Shown here: positions 28,704 to 37,619 of the stretch, piece after piece
How the letters are laid out: each line of letters opens with the position of its first letter
Numbering within the stretch: the stretch's first letter is position 1
DNA from: Eisenbergiella porci
GTDB lineage: Bacteria > Bacillota > Clostridia > Lachnospirales > Lachnospiraceae
Length of the DNA stretch: 53,567 bases
Assembly (NCBI RefSeq): GCF_009696275.1
Contig: NZ_VUMI01000039.1
Span: 1 to 53,567 of the forward strand
Direction: 5' to 3'
The notes under the pieces: generated by a model
Database searches by the model: none
What the model saw: the letters and a program-made list of their open reading frames with translations, nothing else
What the model was told of the DNA's origin: nothing
Translations under genes and position numbers: made by a program

Positions 28704-28747
28704 AAAAAGGCAGGCTGTCCGATCATCACCCGGACGGCCTGCTTTTT
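28704..28747 (+). terminator. Terminator after the membrane-anchored protein gene
   Basis: GGCAGGCTGTCCG and CGGACGGCCTGC form a 12-bp stem with a single T-G mispair, with A-run before and T-run after, so it may work on both strands. Confidence 0.8.
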
Positions 28748-29040
28748 CTATATTCCGCAAGCATACATTGTATAATCCGTTTCAGCAGACGGCAGGAAAC
28801 CGGCTGTGTCCAGAATTCCTGCACGGGGATCCTTCTGCTTTCCGCAAGGAACCCTTCCTGATCGCTGACCCATAATACCGGAAGCCTTCCGCTTCTTTTT
28901 CGTATTTCATGGCAGCAGTTCATTCCGGCAGCGCCGTTTACCACCACCGCGGCAAGGGACGGACCGCCTTCCTCCAGCCATTCATTTTCATATACCTTTT
29001 CCCACGGCCGGAAATAAAGCCGGCAGTCCGTTTCCGGCTC
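28726..29040 (-). pseudogene. Receiver-like fragment
   Basis: Open from a TAG at 29041-29043 to the stop at 28726 (~104 codons), with no good start codon or ribosome binding site. The part LPVLWVSDQEGF, then VQEFWTQPVSCRLLKRIIQC, looks like the second half of a CheY-type receiver (strand 4, strand 5 with a Gln replacing the conserved Lys, and helix 5). The N-terminal half with the phospho-acceptor Asp is missing or too diverged to see. Probably a remnant of the BTAD/GGDEF signalling cluster next door. Confidence 0.45.
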
Positions 29041-29054
29041 CTACTGTCACCTAT

Positions 29055-29624
29055 GTGGACGGGAACCGTGATGGCGGAGACAGCGAACAGCAGACAAAGC
29101 CGCCTATTACCCAGCCGGCTCCCGATATACCGGACACTCCGCCCGCTCAGGATACCGCCTCCGGTTCCGCCGCTGTTCCTGAGACAGAGACTTTCTTCAT
29201 GTCCCCTCAGGATATACAGGAGCCTGCCACAGATCTGCCTGAAGAGACGGAAAGCCCTGAGGGACGGCCAGCTGTCCTCTCCGCAGCCAGGCTGAAACTC
29301 CTGTCCGGATCCTATCCCGACTTCATTCCCTTTGAACATAACGGCATACTTCTGCGGCTCCCTACCAGCTGGCTGGAAGAACAAATCCCTGAAGATGATT
29401 CCCTGTTTTCGGTAACTTTACTCCGGCCTTCGGAGGAAACCTTCCGTATTGTTCTGTCCGTGGACGGGAAAGAGCTGACAGATCTTCCCGCTTCCCATAT
29501 CATGCTGCCGATAGAAGACACGGTTTCTTCCTACAGGCTTATGCATGAAACCGGCTGCGTCAGCGAAGGGCTTGCCGCAAAGGACGGATTTCTCTCCTTC
29601 ACTGTCACCAAAACAGGGGATTAG
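29055..29624 (+). CDS. Pro/Thr/Glu-rich protein, probably a C-terminal fragment
   Basis: Up to 189 residues, with GTG as the only start and no ribosome binding site. Residues ~1-75 are a Pro/Thr/Glu-rich linker typical of cell-surface proteins; ~85-189 form a small domain (NGILLRLPTSWLEEQIPEDD, FRIVLSVDGKELTDLPASH) that I do not recognise. No signal peptide is present, so it is likely the tail of a truncated surface protein. Its end overlaps the convergent BTAD gene by 20 bp. Confidence 0.4.
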   Translation: MDGNRDGGDSEQQTKPPITQPAPDIPDTPPAQDTASGSAAVPETETFFMSPQDIQEPATDLPEETESPEGRPAVLSAARLKLLSGSYPDFIPFEHNGILLRLPTSWLEEQIPEDDSLFSVTLLRPSEETFRIVLSVDGKELTDLPASHIMLPIEDTVSSYRLMHETGCVSEGLAAKDGFLSFTVTKTGD

Positions 29625-30840
29625 TTTCATTCTCCTCTGCCGCCGGATACACCTCATAGCGGATGGATATTTTTCCTCTGAACCCATAGCTTAAAAAGCA
29701 GTTGGAAACACGGCTCTGGGTAATCTCGCAGTTCTCCTGCCTGATTCCCACAAGAAGAACGAGAAACTGGTTGTTTCCGTAGCGGGTAAAGGAATCTCCC
29801 CTGCGCAGTGCAGAGCGGATCGCGCTTTTCAGCTTGTCCATATAGCTGTCCAGCCTGGCATCCTCCGTCAGCGGCATGCCTTCCCCGTCCACCAGGGTAC
29901 AGAGCATCAGGAAAGCCGGCTGCCCGCTTCTTTCCGCCATACGGCAGACAATATGGTAGCAGTCCACAAAACCAGGATAGCTGCAGAAGTAAGCGCCGTT
30001 TTTCTCTTCATTTTCCTGAAGTCCCTGCTTGATATCGGTAATTACCGAAGCGTTGTAATGAATCTTCTCCCGCATCTGCCGGAATCTTTCCAGCATTTCC
30101 TCCGAAGGCTCCAGCCCCAGCTCCTCAAAGTAGAAGGCCGCCGCCGTGTCATAGATTTCCATGGCCTCCTTATATCTTCCCAGAGCCATCAGACAGTCTA
30201 TCTGCATCAGATAATATTCCTCGAAAAAGTAAATTCCGCAAGCCTGAGCGCTAAGTTCCAGAAGTTCTTCGTACTCCTGTCTTTCCCGCAGCAGAGCGGA
30301 AGCCTCATTGATGCAGTCCACGTACAGCTTCTGGTACTTGCAGCTTTCGATGGCAACCCACTCCTCGCCGGCCAGCTCCGGAAGGAATTCCCCCCGGTAC
30401 ATTCTGCAGGCTTCCTTAAGCAGCTCCGCTTTCTTGTCAGGATCCGTCTCCTGAAGCGCCTCTTCAGCTGTAAGGCGAAACCTGTCCGTATCCCGTTCCA
30501 GCGGAACCGCGCAGTAATTCCAGCGGTATAACCCTTCCTGGAACCAGATACAATCCGTATTCTCAAAGCAGTTCAGCTTCTGGATATATTTACGCAGACG
30601 GTAAATATTCACACGCAGCGTGGCTCCGGCATCCTCCAGCTCCTCCCTGCCATACAGCCTTTCAATCAGCTCCGCCCGGGGAATTCCTTCTCTGCCAGCA
30701 TACAAAAGAATCTGAAACAGCTGCATCATTTTGGATGTTCCGGAATAATTATTAGGCAACGGCTTTTTCCCGTAAACCAGAGAGAAGCCGCCCAGCATAT
30801 TTACCTGTAAAATTGTCTTATCAACCGATTTTCTGTTCAT
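29605..30840 (-). CDS. BTAD (SARP-like) regulator with degenerate GGDEF-like C-terminal module
   Basis: 411 residues. N-terminal OmpR-like winged helix (~10-105: MLGGFSLVYGKKPL, LFQILLYAGREGIPRAEL, ATLRVNIYRLRKYI), then a BTAD helical domain (~115-265, RDTDRFRLTAEEAL, YDTAAAFYFEELGLEPSEEM). The C-terminal ~275-405 resembles a GGDEF domain whose signature has decayed: LRRGDSFTRYGNNQFLVLLV replaces RxGGDEFxxLL. The same module is present in the adjacent upstream GGDEF gene (18 bp away), so the two form an operon and probably one signalling unit. Catalysis is not expected; a binding or dimerising role is inferred. Confidence 0.75.
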   Translation of the reverse strand: MNRKSVDKTILQVNMLGGFSLVYGKKPLPNNYSGTSKMMQLFQILLYAGREGIPRAELIERLYGREELEDAGATLRVNIYRLRKYIQKLNCFENTDCIWFQEGLYRWNYCAVPLERDTDRFRLTAEEALQETDPDKKAELLKEACRMYRGEFLPELAGEEWVAIESCKYQKLYVDCINEASALLRERQEYEELLELSAQACGIYFFEEYYLMQIDCLMALGRYKEAMEIYDTAAAFYFEELGLEPSEEMLERFRQMREKIHYNASVITDIKQGLQENEEKNGAYFCSYPGFVDCYHIVCRMAERSGQPAFLMLCTLVDGEGMPLTEDARLDSYMDKLKSAIRSALRRGDSFTRYGNNQFLVLLVGIRQENCEITQSRVSNCFLSYGFRGKISIRYEVYPAAEENETNPLFW

Positions 30841-30858
30841 TTCTCTGTTTTACCCCAT

Positions 30859-31942
30859 TCATTCTCCTGTTTGCTTTTCATTTCTTTTCCGCTGCATTTC
30901 CGTAATTCCTCTGCCCGCACACAGCAGGGGCCTGACATTGGCTCCAATATACACGGAATACTTTTCTGTAATGCAGTCATAGTTACTCCTGATGCGCTCC
31001 ACCACCTTCCAGGCGTTTTCCAGGCTGGCCCCTATTACCATGAGCAGGTACTGGCAGCTGCTGTACCGGGTGTAGACATCTCCGCTGCGCAGTGAGGCAC
31101 AGATTGTCCCCCCCCAGCTTTTCCATCAGGTATTCCCGATCCTGCAGTGTAACGAACTGCTTCCTGTCATCCACCAGCGTCAGCAGAACTGTATAGGCAC
31201 TGATGGGCAGACGCATCAAACCTCTTTCTACAAAACGGTACAGCTGCTTAAAGGTTGCAAAATCCTGGCAATACGCGCCCTGCGGCGACGTCTTTTCTCT
31301 CAGTTCCATCCAGAGCAACTCCATATCAAGATCAATTCCGGTATCCTCCGTATGGTTCTTTACCGCTGCGGAAATGATTTCCGGTTTTCCATGCTCCTCA
31401 TCATAACTGCATACCGCTGCCTTCCCCTTCTTCTTTCCCTGGAACAAGGCATAATCTGCATGGTCAAAAGCAGAGGTGTAGTTATCCTCCTGCCTGCAGC
31501 CGACAACGCCAATGGTGGCGGAAAGCCGCCCCTCCACTCCCATTTTATCACCCATCAGCTGCATTCGCCGGATTAATTCTTTGCCCTTTTGCATTGCCTC
31601 CTGCAGCGTGCATTCCCTTACCGTAAAAATAATGAACTCGTCTCCGCCGAACCTTCCCACCACATTCTCCGGCGGAAATATCTCCTTCATCAAAGCCGTC
31701 AGGCCCTTCAATACTTCGTCTCCGAACAGATGACCGTACCTGTCATTGATCCTTTTAAAACCGTCTACATCCACCACCATTAAATTGCCGCCCTCATTTT
31801 TTTTCAGCCGTTCAATAATGATATTTTCAGCAGTTATTCGATTGTACAGTCCGGTCAGGCCGTCGGCCTCACTCAACATTTTCAGCCGGGAGTTTTCTTC
31901 CTGAAGCTCCAGTATTTCCTTTTCCATCAGGCCAATACCCAT
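30859..31942 (-). pseudogene. GGDEF protein with second degenerate GGDEF-like module, frameshifted in a G8 run
   Basis: GGAGGAACC precedes the ATG. Short coiled coil (~8-25), GGDEF domain (~25-180) with GRFGGDEFIIF (~97-107), an intact diguanylate cyclase signature but no RxxD inhibitory site. From ~215 comes a second module like that of the BTAD neighbour (FKQLYRFVERGLMRLPISAY, LVDD). At 31108-31115 the coding strand has eight Gs, and the frame then runs out at 30983 with a nonsense tail. One G fewer restores GTICASLRSGDVYTRYSSCQ and the module to a stop at 30859, giving about 360 residues. It may be switched by slippage, a real null, or a sequencing error. Confidence 0.8.
31108..31115 (-). 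repeat. G8 homopolymer in the GGDEF gene
   Basis: Eight consecutive Gs on the coding strand mark the exact point where the downstream homologous sequence moves to another frame. Confidence 0.85.
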
Positions 31943-32255
31943 AAGGTTCCTCCTTCATGCCGAAAAGACATATCCCGGCCATCAAAAACTGGTTAATTTA
32001 AAAATATCACAGTAGTTGCAATAAATCAAGTTTTGGTGCGCGAACGGCAATTTCTGTGTCTAAATGGCAAAAACAATATAACACTTGCACGCTTTTTAAA
32101 ACATTTTTTCTCTGTTTGTAACGTTTAAAACTTCCGGACCGCCTGGCTTTCCCTGCAAAATACGAGGGAAGATCTGTATGACCGGATAGAACTCAGGTTC
32201 CATCCGGTCATATTTTTATCTGATAAAATATTGGTTCATTCTGAAAAAACGGTTT
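31943..32255. other. Intergenic region gatB / GGDEF gene
   Basis: AT-rich, no gene. It contains the promoter region of the GGDEF-BTAD pair and a hairpin (32177-32217) just after gatB. Confidence 0.4.
32177..32217. terminator. Hairpin after gatB
   Basis: ATGACCGGAT and ATCCGGTCAT form a perfect 10-bp stem. The T-run (ATTTTTAT) is on the plus strand only, although the gene it follows is on the minus strand, so its efficiency for gatB is uncertain. Confidence 0.5.
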
Positions 32256-33692
32256 TTAACCCTGCAGAATTTCCCTTACCATTTCATTTACCAAAGCCGG
32301 GTCAGCTTTGCCCTTCATGGCTTTCATCGTCTGTCCTACCAGGAAGCCGGCCGCCTTTTCCCTGCCGTTTCGGAAGTCCGCAGCCGACTGCGGGTTGTCT
32401 GCAATAATGCCCTCAATTGTGCTGCGCAGCAGGCCTTCGTCATTCACCGTTTTTAATCCGTGACGCAGGGCATAAGCTTCCGGCTCCACGTTCTCTTCAA
32501 ACATCACGGAAAAAATCTTCTTCGCTACGCTGCCGTTAATTTCCTTCCTTTCCGTCAGCTCTATCAGCTTCGCCAGATTAGCCGGGGAAAAACGGATATC
32601 CTCCGGCTCCTCACCTTTTTCCTTAAGCAGCCGCAGGGTTTCCCCCATAATCCAGTTGCTCACCTTTTTGGGCTGTCCGCACAGCTTCGTGGTTTCTTCG
32701 AAAAGATCCGCCAGCGGTTTGGATCCTGTGATAATTTCGATATCATAATCAGGCAGCTCATATTCCTGCCTGTAGCGGGTCATTTTTTCCGTCCGGAATT
32801 CTGGCAGCTTCCGGCGGACAGCCTCCAGCCAATCCTCCCCGATATATATGGGCGTAAGATCCGGATCCGGAAAATAGCGGTAATCCCGGGCATCCTCTTT
32901 GGAACGCATGGCATGGGAAGATTCCTTGTTGTCATCCCACCGTCTTGTTTCCTGGATTACCTTTTTTCCCTCCTCCAGCAGTTCGATCTGGCGCTGCCGT
33001 TCCCCTTCTATTGCGCGGGAAATGGCTTTGAAGGAGTTCAGGTTCTTCATCTCCGTCCGGATCCCCAGCTGCCGTACGCCCGCTTCCCTCACGGAAAGGT
33101 TGACATCGGCGCGCATACTTCCCTCCTGCAGCTTGCAGTCTGAGGCGCCAAGGTACTGAATAATAAGCCTCAGCTTTTCCAGATAAGCAATCACCTCATC
33201 GGCGCTTCGCATATCCGGCTCGGATACGATTTCAATCAGTGGGACGCCGGATCTGTTATAATCCACCAGGGAAATATCCTCCCATTCATCATGTATCAGC
33301 TTTCCCGCATCCTCCTCCATGTGGATTTCATGAATTCCTATTTTCTTCCTCCCGGCAGGCGTCTCGATTTCCACGCAGCCGTTTTGGCAGATGGGGATGT
33401 AGAGCTGGGAAATCTGATAGTTCTGCGGATTGTCGGGGTAAAAATAGTTCTTCCGGTCAAATCTGCAGAACCTGGTAATGGAACAGCCGGTGGCAAGGCC
33501 CACAGCCATGGCATATTCCACCACCTGCTTATTCAGTACGGGAAGGGAGCCCGGCATTCCGGTACAGACGGGACAGGTATGGGTATTGGGCGCTCCGCCG
33601 AAGGCGGTGGAGCAGCCGCAGAAGATTTTGGTCCGGGTTGCCAGCTCTACATGAACCTCAAGGCCGATTACTGTTTCGTATTGCTTTGCCAT
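32256..33692 (-). CDS. gatB: Asp-tRNA(Asn)/Glu-tRNA(Gln) amidotransferase subunit B
   Basis: 478 residues. Kinase-like tRNA-binding subunit that activates mischarged aminoacyl-tRNA before amidation. Seen: ETVIGLEVHVEL, the Zn/kinase region CGCSTAFGGAPNTHTCPVC, VDYNRSGVPLIEIVSEPD, RYFPDPDLTP, and a C-terminal YqeY/tail domain. The ATG follows the gatA stop with no gap; GAAAGGAGG lies inside the end of gatA. Last gene of the T-box aspS-gatCAB operon. Confidence 0.94.
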   Translation of the reverse strand: MAKQYETVIGLEVHVELATRTKIFCGCSTAFGGAPNTHTCPVCTGMPGSLPVLNKQVVEYAMAVGLATGCSITRFCRFDRKNYFYPDNPQNYQISQLYIPICQNGCVEIETPAGRKKIGIHEIHMEEDAGKLIHDEWEDISLVDYNRSGVPLIEIVSEPDMRSADEVIAYLEKLRLIIQYLGASDCKLQEGSMRADVNLSVREAGVRQLGIRTEMKNLNSFKAISRAIEGERQRQIELLEEGKKVIQETRRWDDNKESSHAMRSKEDARDYRYFPDPDLTPIYIGEDWLEAVRRKLPEFRTEKMTRYRQEYELPDYDIEIITGSKPLADLFEETTKLCGQPKKVSNWIMGETLRLLKEKGEEPEDIRFSPANLAKLIELTERKEINGSVAKKIFSVMFEENVEPEAYALRHGLKTVNDEGLLRSTIEGIIADNPQSAADFRNGREKAAGFLVGQTMKAMKGKADPALVNEMVREILQG

Positions 33693-35246
33693 TTATCCGC
33701 GCCTCCTTTCATCAGAATCCGTTCCGCCGGCTTTGCTGCCAGCTGCTGCTGGTTCTGGTACTGCCGTCTCTTCTGCCCGGCCTGGACAGTCCGGGAAACG
33801 GCCTCTGGCCTGCTCATAGGAAAAGGCCGCCTGAATCAGTTTTTTCTCCTGGAAGCAGTCACCAACCAGCTGCAGGCCGATGGGAAGCCCCCGGCTGTCC
33901 AGGCCGCAGGGCAGGCAGATTCCGGGAAGTCCCGCCAGATTGGCGGAAATCGTATAGATATCTCCCAGATACATCCGTATCGGATCCGTCAGGCTCTCTC
34001 CCAGCCCCGGCGCTGTTGTGGGAGCCACCGGCCCCAGCAGACAGTCATAACGGGCAAAGGCTTCGTCAAAGGCTTTTTTTATCAGCGCTTTGACACGGAG
34101 GGCTTTCAGATAATAAGCATCATAATAGCCGGAGCTTAATACAAAGGAGCCAAGCATGATACGGCGCTTCACCTCCGGGCCGAAGCCTTCGGAGCGGGTT
34201 CTTTTATACATCTGATGCAGTCCTTCGTATTCACTGGTACGGTATCCGTATTTAATACCGTCAAAACGTTCCAGGTTAGAGCTGGCCTCCGCGGAAGCGA
34301 TGGTATAATAAGCGGGAATTGCGTATCCCACCAAAGGAAGATCAAATTCCTCCACTTCAGCCCCTTTATCCTTCAAAAGCTCCGCTGCCTCCAGGACGGC
34401 CTTCCGTACCTCCGGATGCAGCCCTTCTCCGAAATAATCCCGGGGAATGCCGATTCGCATCCCACTCACGTCGTCCTTCAGCGCGGAGGTAAAATCCGTT
34501 TTTTCCCCTGCGGCAGCAAAATCCACGGAGGTGGAATCCTTGCTGTCATGTCCTGCGATCACCTCCAGTATTGCCGCGCAGTCCGCCACATCCCTGCACA
34601 GCGGCCCTATCTGATCAAGCGAAGAGCCATAGGCAACCAGTCCGTAACGGGAAACAGCTCCGTAGGTGGGCTTCATTCCCACCACGCCGCAGAACCCGGC
34701 CGGCTGGCGGATGGATCCTCCGGTGTCGCTGCCCAGGGCTGCAAAGCATTCTCCCGCCGCTACCGCAGCCGCGGAACCGCCTGAGGAGCCTCCCGGCACA
34801 TGCCCCGGGTTCCAGGGATTCCCGGTCACTCCGAAGGCGGAGGTTTCCGTTGTGGACCCCATGGCGAATTCATCCATGTTGGTTTTTCCCAGGATAATAG
34901 CCCCTGCCCGCTCCAGCCTCACCACAGCTTCTGCGCTGTAGGACGGGACAAAATTGGAAAGGATGCGGGATGCACAGGTTGTTTTAACATCCTTTGTGCA
35001 GATGTTATCCTTGACGGCTATCGGCACGCCTGCCAGCGGCCCGGTCAGCTCCCCGGCATCAATTGCTGCCTGCACCTGTTCCGCCCGCTTCAGGGCACGT
35101 TCCTTATCCAGGCTGATATAGCAATGAAACTTTGCCTCCTTTTCCTCTATCTGCCGGAATGCTTCTTTCACGGCTTCCCGGCAGGTACATTCTTTTTTCT
35201 TTATTTTACCGGCCAGCTGTACGGCCGAAAATTCCATAAGACTCAT
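33693..35246 (-). CDS. gatA: Asp-tRNA(Asn)/Glu-tRNA(Gln) amidotransferase subunit A
   Basis: 517 residues; amidase signature family. Releases ammonia from glutamine for amidation by GatB. Catalytic Lys in VPIAVKDNICTK, Ser-Ser in PGGSSGGSAAAVAAGE and GSDTGGSIRQPAGFCG. About 25 residues longer than usual because of an Ala/Glu/Gly-rich C-terminal tail that also contains the gatB ribosome binding site. 100 bp downstream of gatC; a palindromic repeat sits in that gap. Confidence 0.94.
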   Translation of the reverse strand: MSLMEFSAVQLAGKIKKKECTCREAVKEAFRQIEEKEAKFHCYISLDKERALKRAEQVQAAIDAGELTGPLAGVPIAVKDNICTKDVKTTCASRILSNFVPSYSAEAVVRLERAGAIILGKTNMDEFAMGSTTETSAFGVTGNPWNPGHVPGGSSGGSAAAVAAGECFAALGSDTGGSIRQPAGFCGVVGMKPTYGAVSRYGLVAYGSSLDQIGPLCRDVADCAAILEVIAGHDSKDSTSVDFAAAGEKTDFTSALKDDVSGMRIGIPRDYFGEGLHPEVRKAVLEAAELLKDKGAEVEEFDLPLVGYAIPAYYTIASAEASSNLERFDGIKYGYRTSEYEGLHQMYKRTRSEGFGPEVKRRIMLGSFVLSSGYYDAYYLKALRVKALIKKAFDEAFARYDCLLGPVAPTTAPGLGESLTDPIRMYLGDIYTISANLAGLPGICLPCGLDSRGLPIGLQLVGDCFQEKKLIQAAFSYEQARGRFPDCPGRAEETAVPEPAAAGSKAGGTDSDERRRG

Positions 35247-35264
35247 AATTGCCTCTCTTTCCGC

Positions 35265-35291
35265 AACAGTTCAGCCTTCGGCCAAACTGTT
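35265..35291. repeat. AACAGTTC palindromic repeat between gatC and gatA
   Basis: AACAGTTCAGCC, TTC, GGCCAAACTGTT: a nearly perfect hairpin within the operon, of the same family as 18004-18028 and 41894-41917. It could affect mRNA processing or translation of gatA. Confidence 0.6.
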
Positions 35292-35346
35292 ACCTCTTTC
35301 CGCCTGACTCAAGGCTTCCTGCATGACGCATAGTTTCGTTTATGAA

Positions 35347-35640
35347 CTAATCCACCGTACGGGGGACCTTAAACATCCCGTCTTTGCATCCCGGCGCATT
35401 TTTCAGTATCTGTTCCCTGTCGTCGCCGTTTGTTACCACATCCTCCCGGAATACATTGGCGGCGGCAGATATATGGCTCATGGGCTCCACGCCTTCCGTG
35501 TCCATTTCATTCAGTTTATCTATATAATCCAGCATCCGTCCCATGTCGGCCTTGGCCTGCTCCTTCTCTTCCCCTGTAAGCTCCAGCTTTGCCAGAATGC
35601 CTACGTAGTCGATGGTGGCGTCGGTTATTACGTTTGCCAT
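35347..35640 (-). CDS. gatC: Asp-tRNA(Asn)/Glu-tRNA(Gln) amidotransferase subunit C
   Basis: 97 residues; AAGGAGGAG before the ATG. Small stabilising subunit that clamps GatA and Gat[21 protein letters not shown] and [12 protein letters not shown] are typical. It is separated from aspS by 185 bp of repeats. Confidence 0.9.
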   Translation of the reverse strand: MANVITDATIDYVGILAKLELTGEEKEQAKADMGRMLDYIDKLNEMDTEGVEPMSHISAAANVFREDVVTNGDDREQILKNAPGCKDGMFKVPRTVD

Positions 35641-35661
35641 GTTGTTCTCCTCCTTTTTTTG

Positions 35662-35702
35662 TACGGCCTGCGCAGTAAATGTGCAGGCCTGCCGGACAGT
35701 TT
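35662..35702. repeat. Dispersed repeat, CTGCGCATTTACTGC type, copy 3 (reverse)
   Basis: Reverse strand reads AACTGTCCGGCAGGCCTGCA then CATTTACTGCGCAGG, matching copies at 25027 and 27843. It lies just upstream of gatC. Confidence 0.55.
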
Positions 35703-35707
35703 CTTAT

Positions 35708-35845
35708 GGTTCCAAGCGGCTCAGAATCCCACGTGATTTGAGCCGATTTTACTTCTTCACTGCCCTAAGGTTCCAAACGGCTCAGAATCCCACGTGATTT
35801 GAGCTGATTTTACTTCTTCACTGCCCTAAGGTTCCAAACGGCTCA
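35708..35845. repeat. 61-bp tandem repeat duplicating the aspS 3' end
   Basis: Units start at 35708, 35769 and (partial) 35830, exactly 61 bp apart. The third begins within the last codons of aspS (minus strand ...AGCCGTTTGGAACCT). Each full unit also contains a hairpin GGCTCA...TGAGCC around CACGTG. The units sit between aspS and gatC, within the operon. Confidence 0.8.
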
Positions 35846-37157
35846 AATCACGGGGAAACAGTGTGGTTTCGCGGACGTTGTCTTCTCCCACGAGCTTCAT
35901 GGTGAGCCTTTCCAGGCCGATGCCCAGGCCGCCGTGGGGCGGCATTCCATATTTGAAGGCCATCAGATAGTGCTCCATTCCCTCCTCCGTCATGCCCCGT
36001 TTCGCCATTTTTTCAAGCAGCATATGGTAATCATGGATCCGCTGCCCTCCGGTGGTAATCTCCATACCCTTAAACAGGCAGTCAAAGCTCAGCGTAAAAG
36101 CAGGATCCCCGGGATCATCCATCGCGTAAAAGGGACGCTTTTTGCTGGGATAATGGGTGACAAATACGAAATCGCTTCCATACTCCTCTTTAAAATACCT
36201 GCCGATAAGCGATTCCTCCTCCGGCTCCAAATCGTACGGGTTGCGGATGAGCCTGCCGTATTTTTCACTCGCAAGCCTTTTTGCTTCGTCAAACCGGACA
36301 CAGGGGATTTTCTCAGTGTCCGGGAGTTCGATATCCAAAATGGCCAGCTCCCTGCCGTATTCCCTTTTCAAAAGCCCCATAATGTTCTGCAGGGCCCCGG
36401 TTTCCATATCCATAATATCTTCAAAACCGTCAATGTAGCCCATTTCAAAATCCAGGGAGGTATATTCATTCAAATGACGCTTTGTGTTATGCTTCTCTGC
36501 CCGGAACACCGGAGCGGTCTCAAAAACCCTGTCAAATACGCCCACCATCATCTGTTTATAAAACTGAGGGCTCTGGGCGAGCACCGCCGGCCTGTGGAAA
36601 TAATCCAGGCGGAAAATATTTGCTCCGCCCTCAGCGCCCCTGGCTCCGATTTTAGGAGTGTGGATTTCCGTAAACCCCTGTGTGACAAGGAAATCACGAA
36701 AGCCCCTCACAATCCCATCCTGAATACGGAATTTCGCCCGTTCCCGGATATTCCTCAAAGAGACAGGACGCAGATCCAGGCTGGTTTCCAGGGAAATATT
36801 CATTTTCCACTTGGAAATGGGAATCGGCATCGCCTGCACAGGCTCCGAAAGAATAACCACCGCCCTCATCCTGATTTCCACACCGCCCGGAGCCTTTTCC
36901 GAAGCCGCCAGGAAGCCTGAAACCTCCACCGCACCGCCCTCTCTCAGCTCCTTTAAGGAAAAATCCGCCTTACCCGGTTCATACACACACTGCACCAGCC
37001 CTTCCCTTTTCCGAAGGATGACAAAGGCTATCGTCCCCATATCACGTATGGCATGGACAGCCCCATTCACCTTTACCTCCCTTCCCACCATCTCCGGTAA
37101 GAGAAGATCTCCGATTTCCAATACCTCTTTCTGCTTCACTCCTGTCAAAAATTCCAT
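35826..37157 (-). CDS. aspS: Aspartyl-tRNA synthetase, archaeal-type (likely non-discriminating)
   Basis: 443 residues from MEFLTGVKQK (ATG at 37157, AAGGAG upstream), much shorter than bacterial AspRS (~590) because the bacterial insertion domain is missing. OB-fold anticodon domain (~15-110), then class II core: motif 1 FLVTQGFTEIHTPKIG, GGANIFRLDYFHRPAVLAQS, motif 2 VFRAEKHNTKRHLNEYTSLD, motif 3 GLGIGLERLTMKLVG. This archaeal-type form, followed by gatCAB, is expected to charge both tRNA(Asp) and tRNA(Asn). The Asn T-box upstream supports that role. Non-discrimination is inferred, not shown. Confidence 0.9.
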   Translation of the reverse strand: MEFLTGVKQKEVLEIGDLLLPEMVGREVKVNGAVHAIRDMGTIAFVILRKREGLVQCVYEPGKADFSLKELREGGAVEVSGFLAASEKAPGGVEIRMRAVVILSEPVQAMPIPISKWKMNISLETSLDLRPVSLRNIRERAKFRIQDGIVRGFRDFLVTQGFTEIHTPKIGARGAEGGANIFRLDYFHRPAVLAQSPQFYKQMMVGVFDRVFETAPVFRAEKHNTKRHLNEYTSLDFEMGYIDGFEDIMDMETGALQNIMGLLKREYGRELAILDIELPDTEKIPCVRFDEAKRLASEKYGRLIRNPYDLEPEEESLIGRYFKEEYGSDFVFVTHYPSKKRPFYAMDDPGDPAFTLSFDCLFKGMEITTGGQRIHDYHMLLEKMAKRGMTEEGMEHYLMAFKYGMPPHGGLGIGLERLTMKLVGEDNVRETTLFPRDLSRLEP

Positions 37158-37320
37158 AACTTTGGTCTCCTTTTTCTGTGGCTGGTCTGCAAGTTCCACT
37201 GCGGGGCGGAACCATTTTAAAGAAACCCGTAACCTTTTATTTCCTGAGTCTCTCTGCCTTCAACTCCATCCTGGCAGCCGCCAGATATAAGGCAAGGCTG
37301 CCAGGCTCGTTCCTCGGAAA

Positions 37321-37613
37321 TAAAAAAATCCCGGAATGCATACAATCTGCATTCCGGGACGGACTCCAAACGGATCCGCGGTACCACCCGCATTGATAAG
37401 ACGCCACTTCCAACAAAGTGTTTTACCGCCTTACCCACTCTTACACTTAACGCGTGTTACACGGATTACCCTACGTTTCTCACGAAATTTCAAATAACCG
37501 GCTCCCGGGTGTTCCCTTTGTCAGCTTACACAAGCAGCGCTCTCAGTCGGTGACGCCGCATTCCTGTCGCTTCCCCTGACAAGAGTCCCGTTCAATGCCA
37601 TTACTATAAATTG
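37321..37613 (-). promoter_or_regulatory. T-box leader with AAC (Asn) specifier
   Basis: Minus-strand leader of about 290 bases. Stem I base pairs TTGTCAG/CTGACAA and CGGG/CCCG enclose a specifier loop whose 3' side reads AGGGAACA; the codon AAC at 37511-37513 followed by A fits the specifier position. The T-box GGGTGGTACCGCGG is at 37376-37389 and the terminator (12-bp stem, loop of 7, T-run) at 37321-37359. Uncharged tRNA(Asn) should stabilise the antiterminator and turn on aspS-gatCAB. Confidence 0.9.
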
Positions 37614-37619
37614 TTTCAC

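Noticed and set aside
35708-35845. Possible CRISPR array (61-bp period)
   Set aside because: The entire 61 bp repeats and includes the 3' end of aspS; it is a tandem duplication.
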